This document shows, piece after piece, positions 6,422 through 11,997 of a stretch of 11,997 bases of DNA. Source of the DNA: an uncultured Ileibacterium sp. (GTDB taxonomy: Bacteria; Bacillota; Clostridia; Peptostreptococcales; Anaerovoracaceae). The translations under genes and the position numbers were made by a program. The first letter of the stretch is position 1. Each line of letters starts with the position of its first letter. The notes under the pieces were generated by a model. The model did not search any database and had not been told where the DNA came from. It saw nothing but the letters and a program-made list of their open reading frames with translations. Location: the NCBI GenBank assembly GCA_902488835.1, contig CABTXQ010000036.1, forward strand, positions 1 to 11,997, in the 5' to 3' direction.

Positions 6422-7441
6422 CTATTTACTATGATTGAGTTTCATTCCTTTTGATTCCTTTATCTTTCCATTAGAAAGGCATAAAACTCCTCTAATATCA
6501 TCTCTCTCATTTATGAAATTAAGTGCATCATCAGAGCCTTTCATTAGGCAGATTGTACTTAATGCATCAGCATCCATCGAATGTCCGTAATCCATTACCA
6601 GGCTTACTGAGTCCATATCTGTTTTTACAGGATAACCTGTTTTAGCGTCCAAAACATGGTAATATATAACCCCATCCTTCTCAAACTGTCGCTCATACAC
6701 TCCTGAAGTAACAACACTTTTATTTATTACCTTAACGCTTCCTATGGTTTTAGTTCTATCACTATATGGTTTTTCGATGCCTATAACAAATTTATTCTTA
6801 TCCGGTTTTTCTCCGATAGCTATAATATTTCCTCCGAGATTTACTATCGCAGAATTCACTCCCATTTTATTAAGCCTGTCAGCAAGCCTGTCTCCTATAT
6901 ATCCCTTAGCTATTCCACCAAGATCGAGTCTTGAAAGAGGATCAGTAATTCTCACATTATTACCGTCTATCTCTATATTCCTGTAATCTACATGCTTCAA
7001 TGCCTCCTGAAGCTCTGTCTCATCTGGTAATGACGGATTATCAGAATGAAAATTCCATAAAGATGACACTCCTCCTATACTTATATCAAATGTTCCGTCT
7101 GAAAGCTCCCCATATTCTATACCAGCCTTAATTACGTTAATCGTGTCGTCTGAAACCTTGACCCAATTGCCGCCTGCTCTATTAATTTTGCCTATGTCGC
7201 TTGTTTCAACTGTACTGCTAAGTGTCTTATCAAGCTGTCTACATAGATCAAAGGCATCATCAATTGCAGCCTTTGCTTTTTTCTTCGTGAGTCCACCGTC
7301 CATATCATATATGGAAATCTGACACACAGTATCAAGATAATACTCCTCATCTGAAATCGGTTCCGTTTTATTAATATTACACCCGGTCTGTGTTATAATT
7401 ATGAGCAATAACATTAATAATATTAAATTTATTTTTTTCAT
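6422..7441 (-). CDS. apbE: FAD:protein FMN transferase, lipoprotein
   Basis: 339 residues from the ATG at 7441. Transfers FMN from FAD to a threonine of target proteins outside the membrane, notably the RnfD and RnfG subunits. Residues 1-21 are a lipoprotein-type signal (MKK, long Leu/Ile core, TQTGC; the -3 position is Gln, not the usual Leu), with C21 the likely lipidated residue. ApbE motifs: FDISIGGVSSLWNF (118-131), LDLGGIAKGY (172-181), NLGGNI (201-206), TSGVYER (245-251), YYHVLDAKTG (260-269) and SMDADALST (288-296). The upstream ATG at 7450 is unlikely, since the AAAGGGA site at 7457-7451 would abut it with no spacer, whereas 7441 is nine bases away. Divergent from the NusG-II gene with 20 bp between start codons. 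The nearby rnf genes supply its expected substrates. Very secure. Confidence 0.95.
   Translation of the reverse strand: MKKINLILLMLLLIIITQTGCNINKTEPISDEEYYLDTVCQISIYDMDGGLTKKKAKAAIDDAFDLCRQLDKTLSSTVETSDIGKINRAGGNWVKVSDDTINVIKAGIEYGELSDGTFDISIGGVSSLWNFHSDNPSLPDETELQEALKHVDYRNIEIDGNNVRITDPLSRLDLGGIAKGYIGDRLADRLNKMGVNSAIVNLGGNIIAIGEKPDKNKFVIGIEKPYSDRTKTIGSVKVINKSVVTSGVYERQFEKDGVIYYHVLDAKTGYPVKTDMDSVSLVMDYGHSMDADALSTICLMKGSDDALNFINERDDIRGVLCLSNGKIKESKGMKLNHSK
7391..7399 (+). promoter_or_regulatory. Putative extended -10 promoter for the NusG-II/Gx pair, inside apbE
   Basis: TGT-TATAAT is a perfect extended -10 (TGn plus TATAAT at 7394-7399), with a poor TTAATA 17 bases upstream. It lies within the apbE signal-peptide codons and would start transcription near 7406, about 56 bases before the ATG at 7462. 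Confidence 0.45.
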
Positions 7442-7450
7442 AAAATGCAT

Positions 7451-7457
7451 TCCCTTT
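7451..7457 (-). promoter_or_regulatory. Ribosome binding site deciding the apbE start
   Basis: AAAGGGA on the minus strand, nine bases before ATG 7441 and directly abutting ATG 7450; this favours 7441. Confidence 0.6.
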
Positions 7458-7461
7458 TATT

Positions 7462-7839
7462 ATGTTCAAAGACTTTTTTAGAAAATCAGATATAATATTG
7501 ATGATTTCAATCGTAATAATCGGTTTAATATCCACCGTATATCTCTCTCTAGGAAAAACCGTAGGTGATGAAGTTGAAATAAAAGTCAATAATACCATTT
7601 ATGGAACCTATTCTCTGAATATTAATAGAACTATTGTAGTAAAAGAAAATAATAACAAAAATATTGTTACAATAAAGGACGGCTCCGTAAAAATGAGTTC
7701 AGCTTCTTGTAAGAATCAGGTTTGTGTTCACCATTCCCCCATATCTAAGGTCGGAGAGAGTATAATATGCCTTCCAAATAAGGTCATAATTAGGATCAAA
7801 GGTATATCAAAGGACAGTGTAGATGCTGTCTCAAAGTAG
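7462..7839 (+). CDS. NusG domain II-containing membrane-anchored protein
   Basis: 125 residues. Residues 10-30 form a hydrophobic N-terminal helix (IILMISIVIIGLISTVYLSL), probably an uncleaved anchor, followed by an extracytoplasmic beta domain. The C-terminal part has the signature of the NusG-II family: SCKNQVC (82-88), ISKVGESIICLPN (94-106), with cysteines C83, C88 and C103 at the usual places. These small proteins are often encoded beside Gx-family membrane proteins, ApbE and rnf genes; their biochemical role is not established. The ATG has no convincing Shine-Dalgarno sequence (the bases before it are pyrimidine-rich), and no upstream in-frame start exists before a stop at 7441-7443, so initiation is either weak or uses another signal. 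It is followed by the Gx gene after two bases, so the two are translated as a unit. Family call is good. Confidence 0.88.
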   Translation: MFKDFFRKSDIILMISIVIIGLISTVYLSLGKTVGDEVEIKVNNTIYGTYSLNINRTIVVKENNNKNIVTIKDGSVKMSSASCKNQVCVHHSPISKVGESIICLPNKVIIRIKGISKDSVDAVSK

Positions 7840-7841
7840 TT

Positions 7842-8351
7842 ATGCAAAATAAAAATTATTCATATAATATCACAATTACAGCTCTAATGTCATCTCTGGC
7901 TTTGATTTTTTCATATATCGAGGCGGTCATTCCTTTTAACCCGGGCATCCCCGGTGTTAAGCTTGGTATAGCAAATATTGTAACAGTTATCGCTCTTTAT
8001 AAATTGTCCATAAAGCATGCTGCCCTTATCAATGTGATTAGGATAATGATTGCTGGATTATTATTTAGCGGAGTATTCGGTGCCATATATTCTCTCGCAG
8101 GAGCTACTTTAAGCCTTGCCGGTATGATTATTCTTAAGAAAACTGACAAGTTCAGTATAGCAGGTGTTAGCATGGCTGGGGGAGTGCTTCATAATCTTGG
8201 TCAGCTACTTATAGCTGCATTTCTCATCAAAGACATAAGAATATTTATATATTTCCCTGTCCTTCTCTTCTCAGGCCTTGCAGCCGGGATAGCTGTCGGG
8301 GTAGCTGCAACTTTAATTATTAGAGCACTTCCGAAAAGCATCAACCCATAA
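7842..8351 (+). CDS. Gx transporter family membrane protein (heptaprenyl diphosphate synthase component I family)
   Basis: 169 residues, almost wholly hydrophobic, with about five or six membrane segments (roughly 11-30, 41-56, 60-76, 80-98, 107-128 and 134-160). The conserved region PGIPGVKLGIANI (34-46), followed by RIMIAGLLFSGVFGAIYSLAGA (67-88), identifies the Hpre_diP_synt_I/Gx family. The family name comes from an old link with isoprenoid synthase; the fold resembles the substrate-binding S components of ECF vitamin transporters, and a transport role, perhaps of a flavin or quinone-related molecule, has been suggested by its neighbours but not shown. The ATG lies two bases after the NusG-II stop, with no independent ribosome binding site, so translational coupling is likely. 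Next to apbE and near rnf, as in many Clostridia. The specific substrate is unknown. Confidence 0.85.
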   Translation: MQNKNYSYNITITALMSSLALIFSYIEAVIPFNPGIPGVKLGIANIVTVIALYKLSIKHAALINVIRIMIAGLLFSGVFGAIYSLAGATLSLAGMIILKKTDKFSIAGVSMAGGVLHNLGQLLIAAFLIKDIRIFIYFPVLLFSGLAAGIAVGVAATLIIRALPKSINP

Positions 8352-8401
8352 GCAGTACTCCAGAAAAGTAATCCGCAACAAAAAAGCAGCCGGCCGTTTT
8401 G

Positions 8402-8436
8402 AAATAAAAATGGAGCAGGGATCTACACGTGCTCCA
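8402..8436 (-). terminator. Intrinsic terminator of the surface-protein gene
   Basis: Perfect 7-bp stem TGGAGCA/TGCTCCA (8411-8417 with 8430-8436) around a 12-base loop. On the minus strand it is followed at once by TTTTTATTT; on the plus strand no T-run follows. It therefore ends the gene at 9875-8475, not the plus-strand Gx gene. The rest of the 123-bp gap (8352-8474) shows no gene and no clear plus-strand terminator. Confidence 0.7.
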
Positions 8437-8474
8437 CTAAAGTCTTTATTCATTTTTGCATTTTATCAATTCTA

Positions 8475-9875
8475 CTAATTTGATTTTTTCTTTCTGATGC
8501 TTATGGCTAATCCTGTTATGCCTAAGCCTGCTATGCCCATGAATAACAATCCCATATCGCTATCTCCGGTCTTGGGAGAATCTTTCTTAGGCTTTTCTTC
8601 TGTATTAGTATTTGGCTTCTCCGGTTCAGGATTATCATTATTCTTTGATTCGTTTATCAGCTGAACCTTATCACTTTTCTCAACCTTGCCCCTTGTCGCA
8701 AGTAGGGTCACATCGTTATATTCGCCTTCATCCAATCCTTTAAATAATCTCTGATAGAATGCGTCAGCGGATTTCTCATCTTCAAATACATATATTCCAC
8801 TATCTGCGTCGGTAAATTCTATAACATCGACTATTAATTCCTTGTTAGGCAATTTCATTTCAATGCCATCTGCCTCTTTTTCTTTAAGCTTATATCTAAA
8901 TATCTTATTATAAGCATAGTCGTAAGGATTGTCATAATTATCATTTAACCCTTGATTGTGCTTCCCTATAAAATCATTTGCGTCTTTAGATGGAATTAAA
9001 GGCTTTTCTATCGACTCGATATTACCATTTGCATCGAATTTCTTATCTATCGCAATCGGTCTTGTTGTCATTTTTAAAAGGTACTTAACTGCTCGATTAT
9101 TATAAAAGTTGAATTTATCAATTACCTTCATTGTGCCATCGCGAAAATCATTTTCTAAATTTAAGCACTGTGAGCCAAATTCATATGCACCAAGGAAATC
9201 ATAGAGAGGATCTTTACCATTATATCCTAGCTCCCCAATATAACTCTTCCACCCTATAACCCCCGCTGAATCAGGATCCCCTGCCCAGTTACAGCGAATG
9301 ACTTCTTCATCTGATTCCAGATCCGTCTTTTGACTTTCATAATACTCTTTGGCTTCTTCTTCGCTAAGGTTTAAATCCGCATTCTTAAATTGCTCAGGAT
9401 AAAGCTTGCCAACTCTATAAGTTTCTTGATGATCTGATGTTTCAATTCTTCCCCATTCATGGATGAATGAATGATTAAATAGATCCTCAGTATTCCCATT
9501 AAAGGCTCCCGATTGCCAAGCTAAGTCATTAAATTTTTTGTCAACATAATCATTTGAGCTGAAAGGAACCTTATATTTATGGTTAATAAGCCCCGGAACG
9601 ACCTCACATATTCTATCAAATCCGCCGTTATTTGGATCATCATTCGTTAAATATTTTTTACTTGCGGTCTTATCCGGCACAAGTTCAAAGTTAAGAGTTC
9701 CGCTAATATCCTTACCCTTAAAATTATCAAATTTGATAAGCTTGGTAAACCAAGCCTGCTGTGCTATAATCTCCGAGCAGTCAACATTGCTATCCGCAAC
9801 AATCGCGTCAACTTTCACAGCCGGAATTAACAAGATTAATGAAAATATTAATATAGAAAATTTCTTAAATTTCAT
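8475..9875 (-). CDS. Sortase-anchored cell-surface protein of unknown function (SPKTG signal)
   Basis: 466 residues. Residues 1-24 are a secretion signal (MKFKKF, hydrophobic core, probable cleavage after VDA). The C-terminus is a cell-wall sorting signal: SPKTGD (433-438), a hydrophobic stretch (441-460) and a RKKKSN tail. SPKTG departs from LPXTG and resembles the (S/P)PXTG motif of class B sortase substrates known from Clostridioides difficile. Residues 408-432 are a Pro/Glu/Asn/Lys-rich wall-spanning linker. The body (25-407) matches no family that I recognise; it is acidic, rich in aromatic residues (WFTKLIKF, FIHEWGR, KFNFYNN), and has four cysteines (C33, C90, C195, C237), so disulfides are possible. 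The start has GAGG ten bases upstream. It has its own extended -10 promoter and its own terminator, so it is a single-gene unit between an envelope gene and apbE region. No sortase gene is in the window. Confidence 0.85.
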   Translation of the reverse strand: MKFKKFSILIFSLILLIPAVKVDAIVADSNVDCSEIIAQQAWFTKLIKFDNFKGKDISGTLNFELVPDKTASKKYLTNDDPNNGGFDRICEVVPGLINHKYKVPFSSNDYVDKKFNDLAWQSGAFNGNTEDLFNHSFIHEWGRIETSDHQETYRVGKLYPEQFKNADLNLSEEEAKEYYESQKTDLESDEEVIRCNWAGDPDSAGVIGWKSYIGELGYNGKDPLYDFLGAYEFGSQCLNLENDFRDGTMKVIDKFNFYNNRAVKYLLKMTTRPIAIDKKFDANGNIESIEKPLIPSKDANDFIGKHNQGLNDNYDNPYDYAYNKIFRYKLKEKEADGIEMKLPNKELIVDVIEFTDADSGIYVFEDEKSADAFYQRLFKGLDEGEYNDVTLLATRGKVEKSDKVQLINESKNNDNPEPEKPNTNTEEKPKKDSPKTGDSDMGLLFMGIAGLGITGLAISIRKKKSN

Positions 9876-9906
9876 GATGTTTTAACCTCGACTAGTTGGT
9901 TCTAAA

Positions 9907-9929
9907 ATTGCAAATTTGTTAAATGCAAT
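9907..9929. repeat. Interrupted palindrome in the leader of the surface-protein gene
   Basis: ATTGCA (9907-9912) and TGCAAT (9924-9929) form an inverted repeat with TTT/AAA pairing possible further in. It lies between the promoter and the ribosome binding site, so it could be an operator or a leader hairpin. AT-richness makes chance plausible. Confidence 0.3.
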
Positions 9930-9944
9930 AATTTAGGCTTAAAA

Positions 9945-9953
9945 ATTATATCA
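9945..9953 (-). promoter_or_regulatory. Putative extended -10 promoter of the surface-protein gene
   Basis: TGA-TATAAT on the minus strand (TATAAT at 9950-9945) is a consensus extended -10; the region 17 bases upstream has only a weak -35. It predicts a leader of about 60 bases. Confidence 0.5.
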
Positions 9954-9980
9954 TATTCATACTATAAAATCCTATTTGTT

Positions 9981-10781
9981 CTATTTTTTATATGTTTTCT
10001 TTAAATTTTCATCTATTTTGCTAATATATAAGTCTTCTATTCTCTCGATTTCCTTTCGCAGGTTAGGGAAGGCTTTTAGCAACCTTCTCTCTTGAAAATC
10101 ATTGAACCTGTCCCAGCTCTTTGAAAATCTGCCCTTTACATCTACCTCTTTGCCCCTACTCTTAATATCCTTTTCAATATCTTCAATTCTGATAGTTCCC
10201 TCATAAATCTTTTCTCCAATATCATCAGAGACATTTCTAAGCTCATGGTTTACCTTGTCAATAAGCTTGAACCTCTTGTTAAGCCCTATCAAGGTATTTA
10301 TAGTACTAATAAAATCGATAATTATAACTATTGTGAAAAACGCCAGAATATATGTTTTTATTTGTGGATGAATTATATTTGCCAGTTTTTTTACAATAGG
10401 ATGGTTAATATCATAGAGGAATAGGCAGAGGAACCCCCAAGCTATTGAAAATTCAAGGCAAATATATCCTCCAAGATTCAATCTTCTATCTGAATAGTCC
10501 CACCAATGCTTGTGGAATATCTTATCAAGCAATATTCCGGTTATAAGTTCTATTACTGATGCTATGATTATTGAACCGATGAAAAGCACAAGCCTGTTTT
10601 GATCTGCAATACTGGAAAGAAAAAATATTACTGTACATGCTCCAAGTCCGTATATAGGACATATAGGACCGTTCAGGAATCCCCTATTGATAAATTTCCC
10701 TGTCTTAAGAGCCTGAAAGCTTACTTCAAGCATCCATCCTAATCCACCATATATAAAGAAATATGCTAGATAATTCTCCAT
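9981..10781 (-). CDS. CmpB-like putative ABC transporter permease (type IV) membrane protein
   Basis: 266 residues. Membrane segments lie at about 5-20, 46-61, 65-86, 104-124 and 143-163; the last 100 residues are charged, helical and probably cytoplasmic with coiled-coil character. The conserved signature GFLNGPICPIYGLGA (34-48), then the ELITG (78-82), WWDYS (93-97) and NLGGYICLEFS (102-112) motifs, place it in the family annotated as ABC-transporter type IV or CmpB-like. The name comes from old annotation; no ATPase partner is encoded nearby and transport has not been shown, so the function is open. The ATG has GAGG five bases upstream. It lies downstream of the rnfB terminator and upstream of the surface-protein gene; no clear promoter is seen, so it may depend on readthrough or on a poor promoter in the 105-bp gap. 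Confidence 0.82.
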   Translation of the reverse strand: MENYLAYFFIYGGLGWMLEVSFQALKTGKFINRGFLNGPICPIYGLGACTVIFFLSSIADQNRLVLFIGSIIIASVIELITGILLDKIFHKHWWDYSDRRLNLGGYICLEFSIAWGFLCLFLYDINHPIVKKLANIIHPQIKTYILAFFTIVIIIDFISTINTLIGLNKRFKLIDKVNHELRNVSDDIGEKIYEGTIRIEDIEKDIKSRGKEVDVKGRFSKSWDRFNDFQERRLLKAFPNLRKEIERIEDLYISKIDENLKKTYKK

Positions 10782-10813
10782 CGTTACCTCACAATTTTAT
10801 TTACTTATTATTC

Positions 10814-10863
10814 AAAAACTATAAAAGCCCAATCCGTATATTTCATACAGATTAGGCTTTTAT
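10814..10863 (-). terminator. Strong intrinsic terminator at the end of the rnf operon
   Basis: Stem of 14 bp (10858-10845 with 10839-10826) extended by up to five A-T pairs, with a 5-base loop, and followed on the minus strand by TTTTATAGTTTTT. On the minus-strand RNA the two odd positions are G-U wobbles, while on the plus strand they would be C-A mismatches, so the hairpin is built for minus-strand transcripts, that is, for rnfB. Confidence 0.85.
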
Positions 10864-10886
10864 TATATTATATTATGTGATTGAAA

Positions 10887-11792
10887 TTAAGCCTTTGTTG
10901 CTTCTTTTTCAGCTTTAGCTGCTTTAGCTGCTTCAAGTTTTGCTTTCTTCTCAGCTTCAGCCTTTTTCTTTGCATTGATTACCATCTTAGCATGTCTTGG
11001 ATTAAAGCTGTTGATTGCGCCTGTAGGACATACTGTTACACAGAGCCCGCAATTGATACATTTATCAGGATCGATCCTTGCAAGATTATCTTCAACAGTA
11101 ATTGCTTCTTTGCGGCATACTTTGACACATTTACCGCATCCGATACAACCATTTGAACACTGTTTACGAGTAACTCCGCCTTTTTCCGTATTTTGACATA
11201 CAACATGAACGTCCTGCTTATAAGGGAGCAATGCGATAAGTCCTTGCGGACATTCCTTAATACATTTACCGCAAGCAACGCATGTATCACGATTTACTTT
11301 AGCAACTCCATTCACAACTCCTATGGAATCGAACTCACAGACATTTACACAATCTCCGAGGCCTATACATCCATGTGTACAAGCTGACACTCCGTTATAG
11401 AACGTCTTTGCGGCTGCACAGCTCATTAGGCCCTGCCACTCAAGAGTCTTCTTCGAAGCATCATTATCTCCATTACATCTTACGAATGCAACCTGTTTAT
11501 CTGCTCCTCCGGCATCCCTTCCAAGTATCTTTGAAATTGCTTCTGCAGCAGATTCTCCACCTACAGAGCATTTAGTACATGGAACGCTTTCATCTTCCGT
11601 TACTGCTGCCGCATAGTCATCACATCCTGCAAATCCGCATGCACCGCAGTTAGCTCCAGGGAGTGCTGATCTTACTTCAGCAACTCTTTCGTCAACCTTA
11701 ACGAAGAAAACTTTTGACGCAATTACAAGAAGAACAGATGCAATTATGCCGACTACTACTACCAGCATTACCGGTGTTACAATATTACCCAT
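10887..11792 (-). CDS. rnfB: Rnf electron transport complex subunit B (RnfB)
   Basis: 301 residues from ATG 11792. Iron-sulfur entry subunit of the membrane ferredoxin:NAD+ oxidoreductase that pumps Na+ or H+ in anaerobes; it accepts electrons from ferredoxin on the cytoplasmic side. Residues 5-27 are the N-terminal membrane anchor. A first cluster motif is C49-x2-C52-x4-C57 with C72/C75 (CGACGFAGC, CTKC), then four ferredoxin-type motifs: C138/C142/C148/C152, C171/C174/C177/C181, C212/C216/C219/C222/C226 and C245/C248/C251/C255. This long multi-cluster form is that of Clostridia, not the short proteobacterial RnfB. The C-terminal 28 residues are Ala/Lys/Glu-rich, probably a helical tail. GGGAGG at 11806-11801 sits eight bases before ATG 11792; a TTG at 11795 is a less likely start. 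It is the last gene of the operon, 16 bp after rnfA. Very secure. Confidence 0.96.
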   Translation of the reverse strand: MGNIVTPVMLVVVVGIIASVLLVIASKVFFVKVDERVAEVRSALPGANCGACGFAGCDDYAAAVTEDESVPCTKCSVGGESAAEAISKILGRDAGGADKQVAFVRCNGDNDASKKTLEWQGLMSCAAAKTFYNGVSACTHGCIGLGDCVNVCEFDSIGVVNGVAKVNRDTCVACGKCIKECPQGLIALLPYKQDVHVVCQNTEKGGVTRKQCSNGCIGCGKCVKVCRKEAITVEDNLARIDPDKCINCGLCVTVCPTGAINSFNPRHAKMVINAKKKAEAEKKAKLEAAKAAKAEKEATKA

Positions 11793-11800
11793 CAACTATT

Positions 11801-11806
11801 CCTCCC
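11801..11806 (-). promoter_or_regulatory. Ribosome binding site for rnfB
   Basis: GGGAGG just after the rnfA stop, eight bases before ATG 11792 and five before TTG 11795; it favours the ATG. Confidence 0.6.
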
Positions 11807-11808
11807 TT

Positions 11809-11997
11809 CTACGAAAACAGTCCTGAAAATCCCATGAATGACAGGGATAGAATCGTTGCACTTACAAGAATAAGAGGAATTCCCTTCCATGCAGCGGGAA
11901 CGCCGCTCTCATCCCAAAGCTTTTCTTCACGAATACCTGCAAACATTATCATCGCAACCATGTAACCAACACCTGCACCCAACGCATTAGCGATTGA
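11809..11997 (-). CDS. rnfA: Rnf electron transport complex subunit A (RnfA), C-terminal part
   Basis: Partial gene entering from the right edge; the last 62 residues before a TAG stop (11811-11809) are visible. They start SIANALGAGVGYMVAMIMF, continue GIREEKLW, and end with a membrane helix and FMGFSGLFS. The GxGY-x3-M-(I/L)-M/L-x-AGIRE segment and the terminal SLSFMGFSGL are conserved at the end of RnfA/NqrE-type integral membrane subunits, which carry part of the ion and electron path. RnfA and RnfE share a fold, but the position directly before rnfB and the FMGFSGL ending fit RnfA, in the usual clostridial order CDGEAB. It is the upstream partner of rnfB in the same operon, 16 bp apart. 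Confidence 0.92.
   Translation of the reverse strand, partial: SIANALGAGVGYMVAMIMFAGIREEKLWDESGVPAAWKGIPLILVSATILSLSFMGFSGLFS

Noticed and set aside
7448..7450. Alternative apbE start ATG at 7450
   Set aside because: The only ribosome binding site (7457-7451) abuts it with no spacer; ATG 7441 is at a workable nine bases and begins with a typical MKK signal peptide.
8389..8396. GCCGGCCG palindrome as a plus-strand terminator for the Gx gene
   Set aside because: The self-complementary bases leave no loop, and the following T-run is only four bases; no stable hairpin can be drawn.
10881..11387. Several plus-strand and minus-strand short open frames over rnfB
   Set aside because: All are shadows of the cysteine-rich rnfB coding sequence in other frames.

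Overview
The window comes from a low-GC Gram-positive anaerobe, most likely a member of Clostridia. The evidence is an AT-rich sequence with strong AGGAGG-type ribosome binding sites, an Rnf complex whose RnfB has the long multi-cluster architecture, an ApbE/NusG-II/Gx set of the kind found near clostridial rnf operons, and a wall-anchored protein with an SPKTG sorting signal like those used by clostridial class B sortases. An affiliation near Mogibacterium/Anaerovoracaceae is only an impression from protein style.

Layout, left to right. (1) Bases 1-224, minus strand: the N-terminus of an OFA-type MFS transporter starting at a TTG. It lies 41 bp downstream of an unusual 497-residue protein (266-1759, minus) that fuses an intact SurE nucleotidase to an isochorismatase-fold domain whose catalytic triad has been lost. 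(2) A 139-bp divergent promoter region separates this from birA (1899-2660, plus), a biotin-protein ligase without a DNA-binding domain. (3) birA converges on a three-gene minus-strand operon, mocR-like regulator (6331-4922), thrS (4938-3118) and a small membrane-anchored protein (3088-2657), read from one strong promoter at 6415-6387. The regulator overlaps thrS by 17 bp. It has lost the PLP-binding lysine and a neighbouring arginine, and the ThrRS has no TGS domain. (4) apbE (7441-6422, minus) and a NusG-domain-II gene plus a Gx-family membrane protein (7462-8351, plus) are divergent with only 20 bp between start codons. (5) An unrecognised sortase-anchored surface protein (9875-8475) and a CmpB-like membrane protein (10781-9981) follow on the minus strand. 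(6) The right end holds rnfB (complete) and the C-terminus of rnfA, the end of an rnf operon, closed by a strong terminator.

How the parts fit: RnfA/RnfB belong to the membrane ferredoxin:NAD+ oxidoreductase. ApbE is the enzyme family that attaches FMN covalently to RnfD/RnfG, so the right half is largely a flavin/electron-transfer neighbourhood interrupted by two envelope genes. The left half centres on two proteins that keep an enzyme fold but have lost catalytic residues: the SurE-fused isochorismatase domain and the MocR aminotransferase domain tied to thrS. No tRNA, rRNA, CRISPR array, insertion sequence or phage gene is visible.
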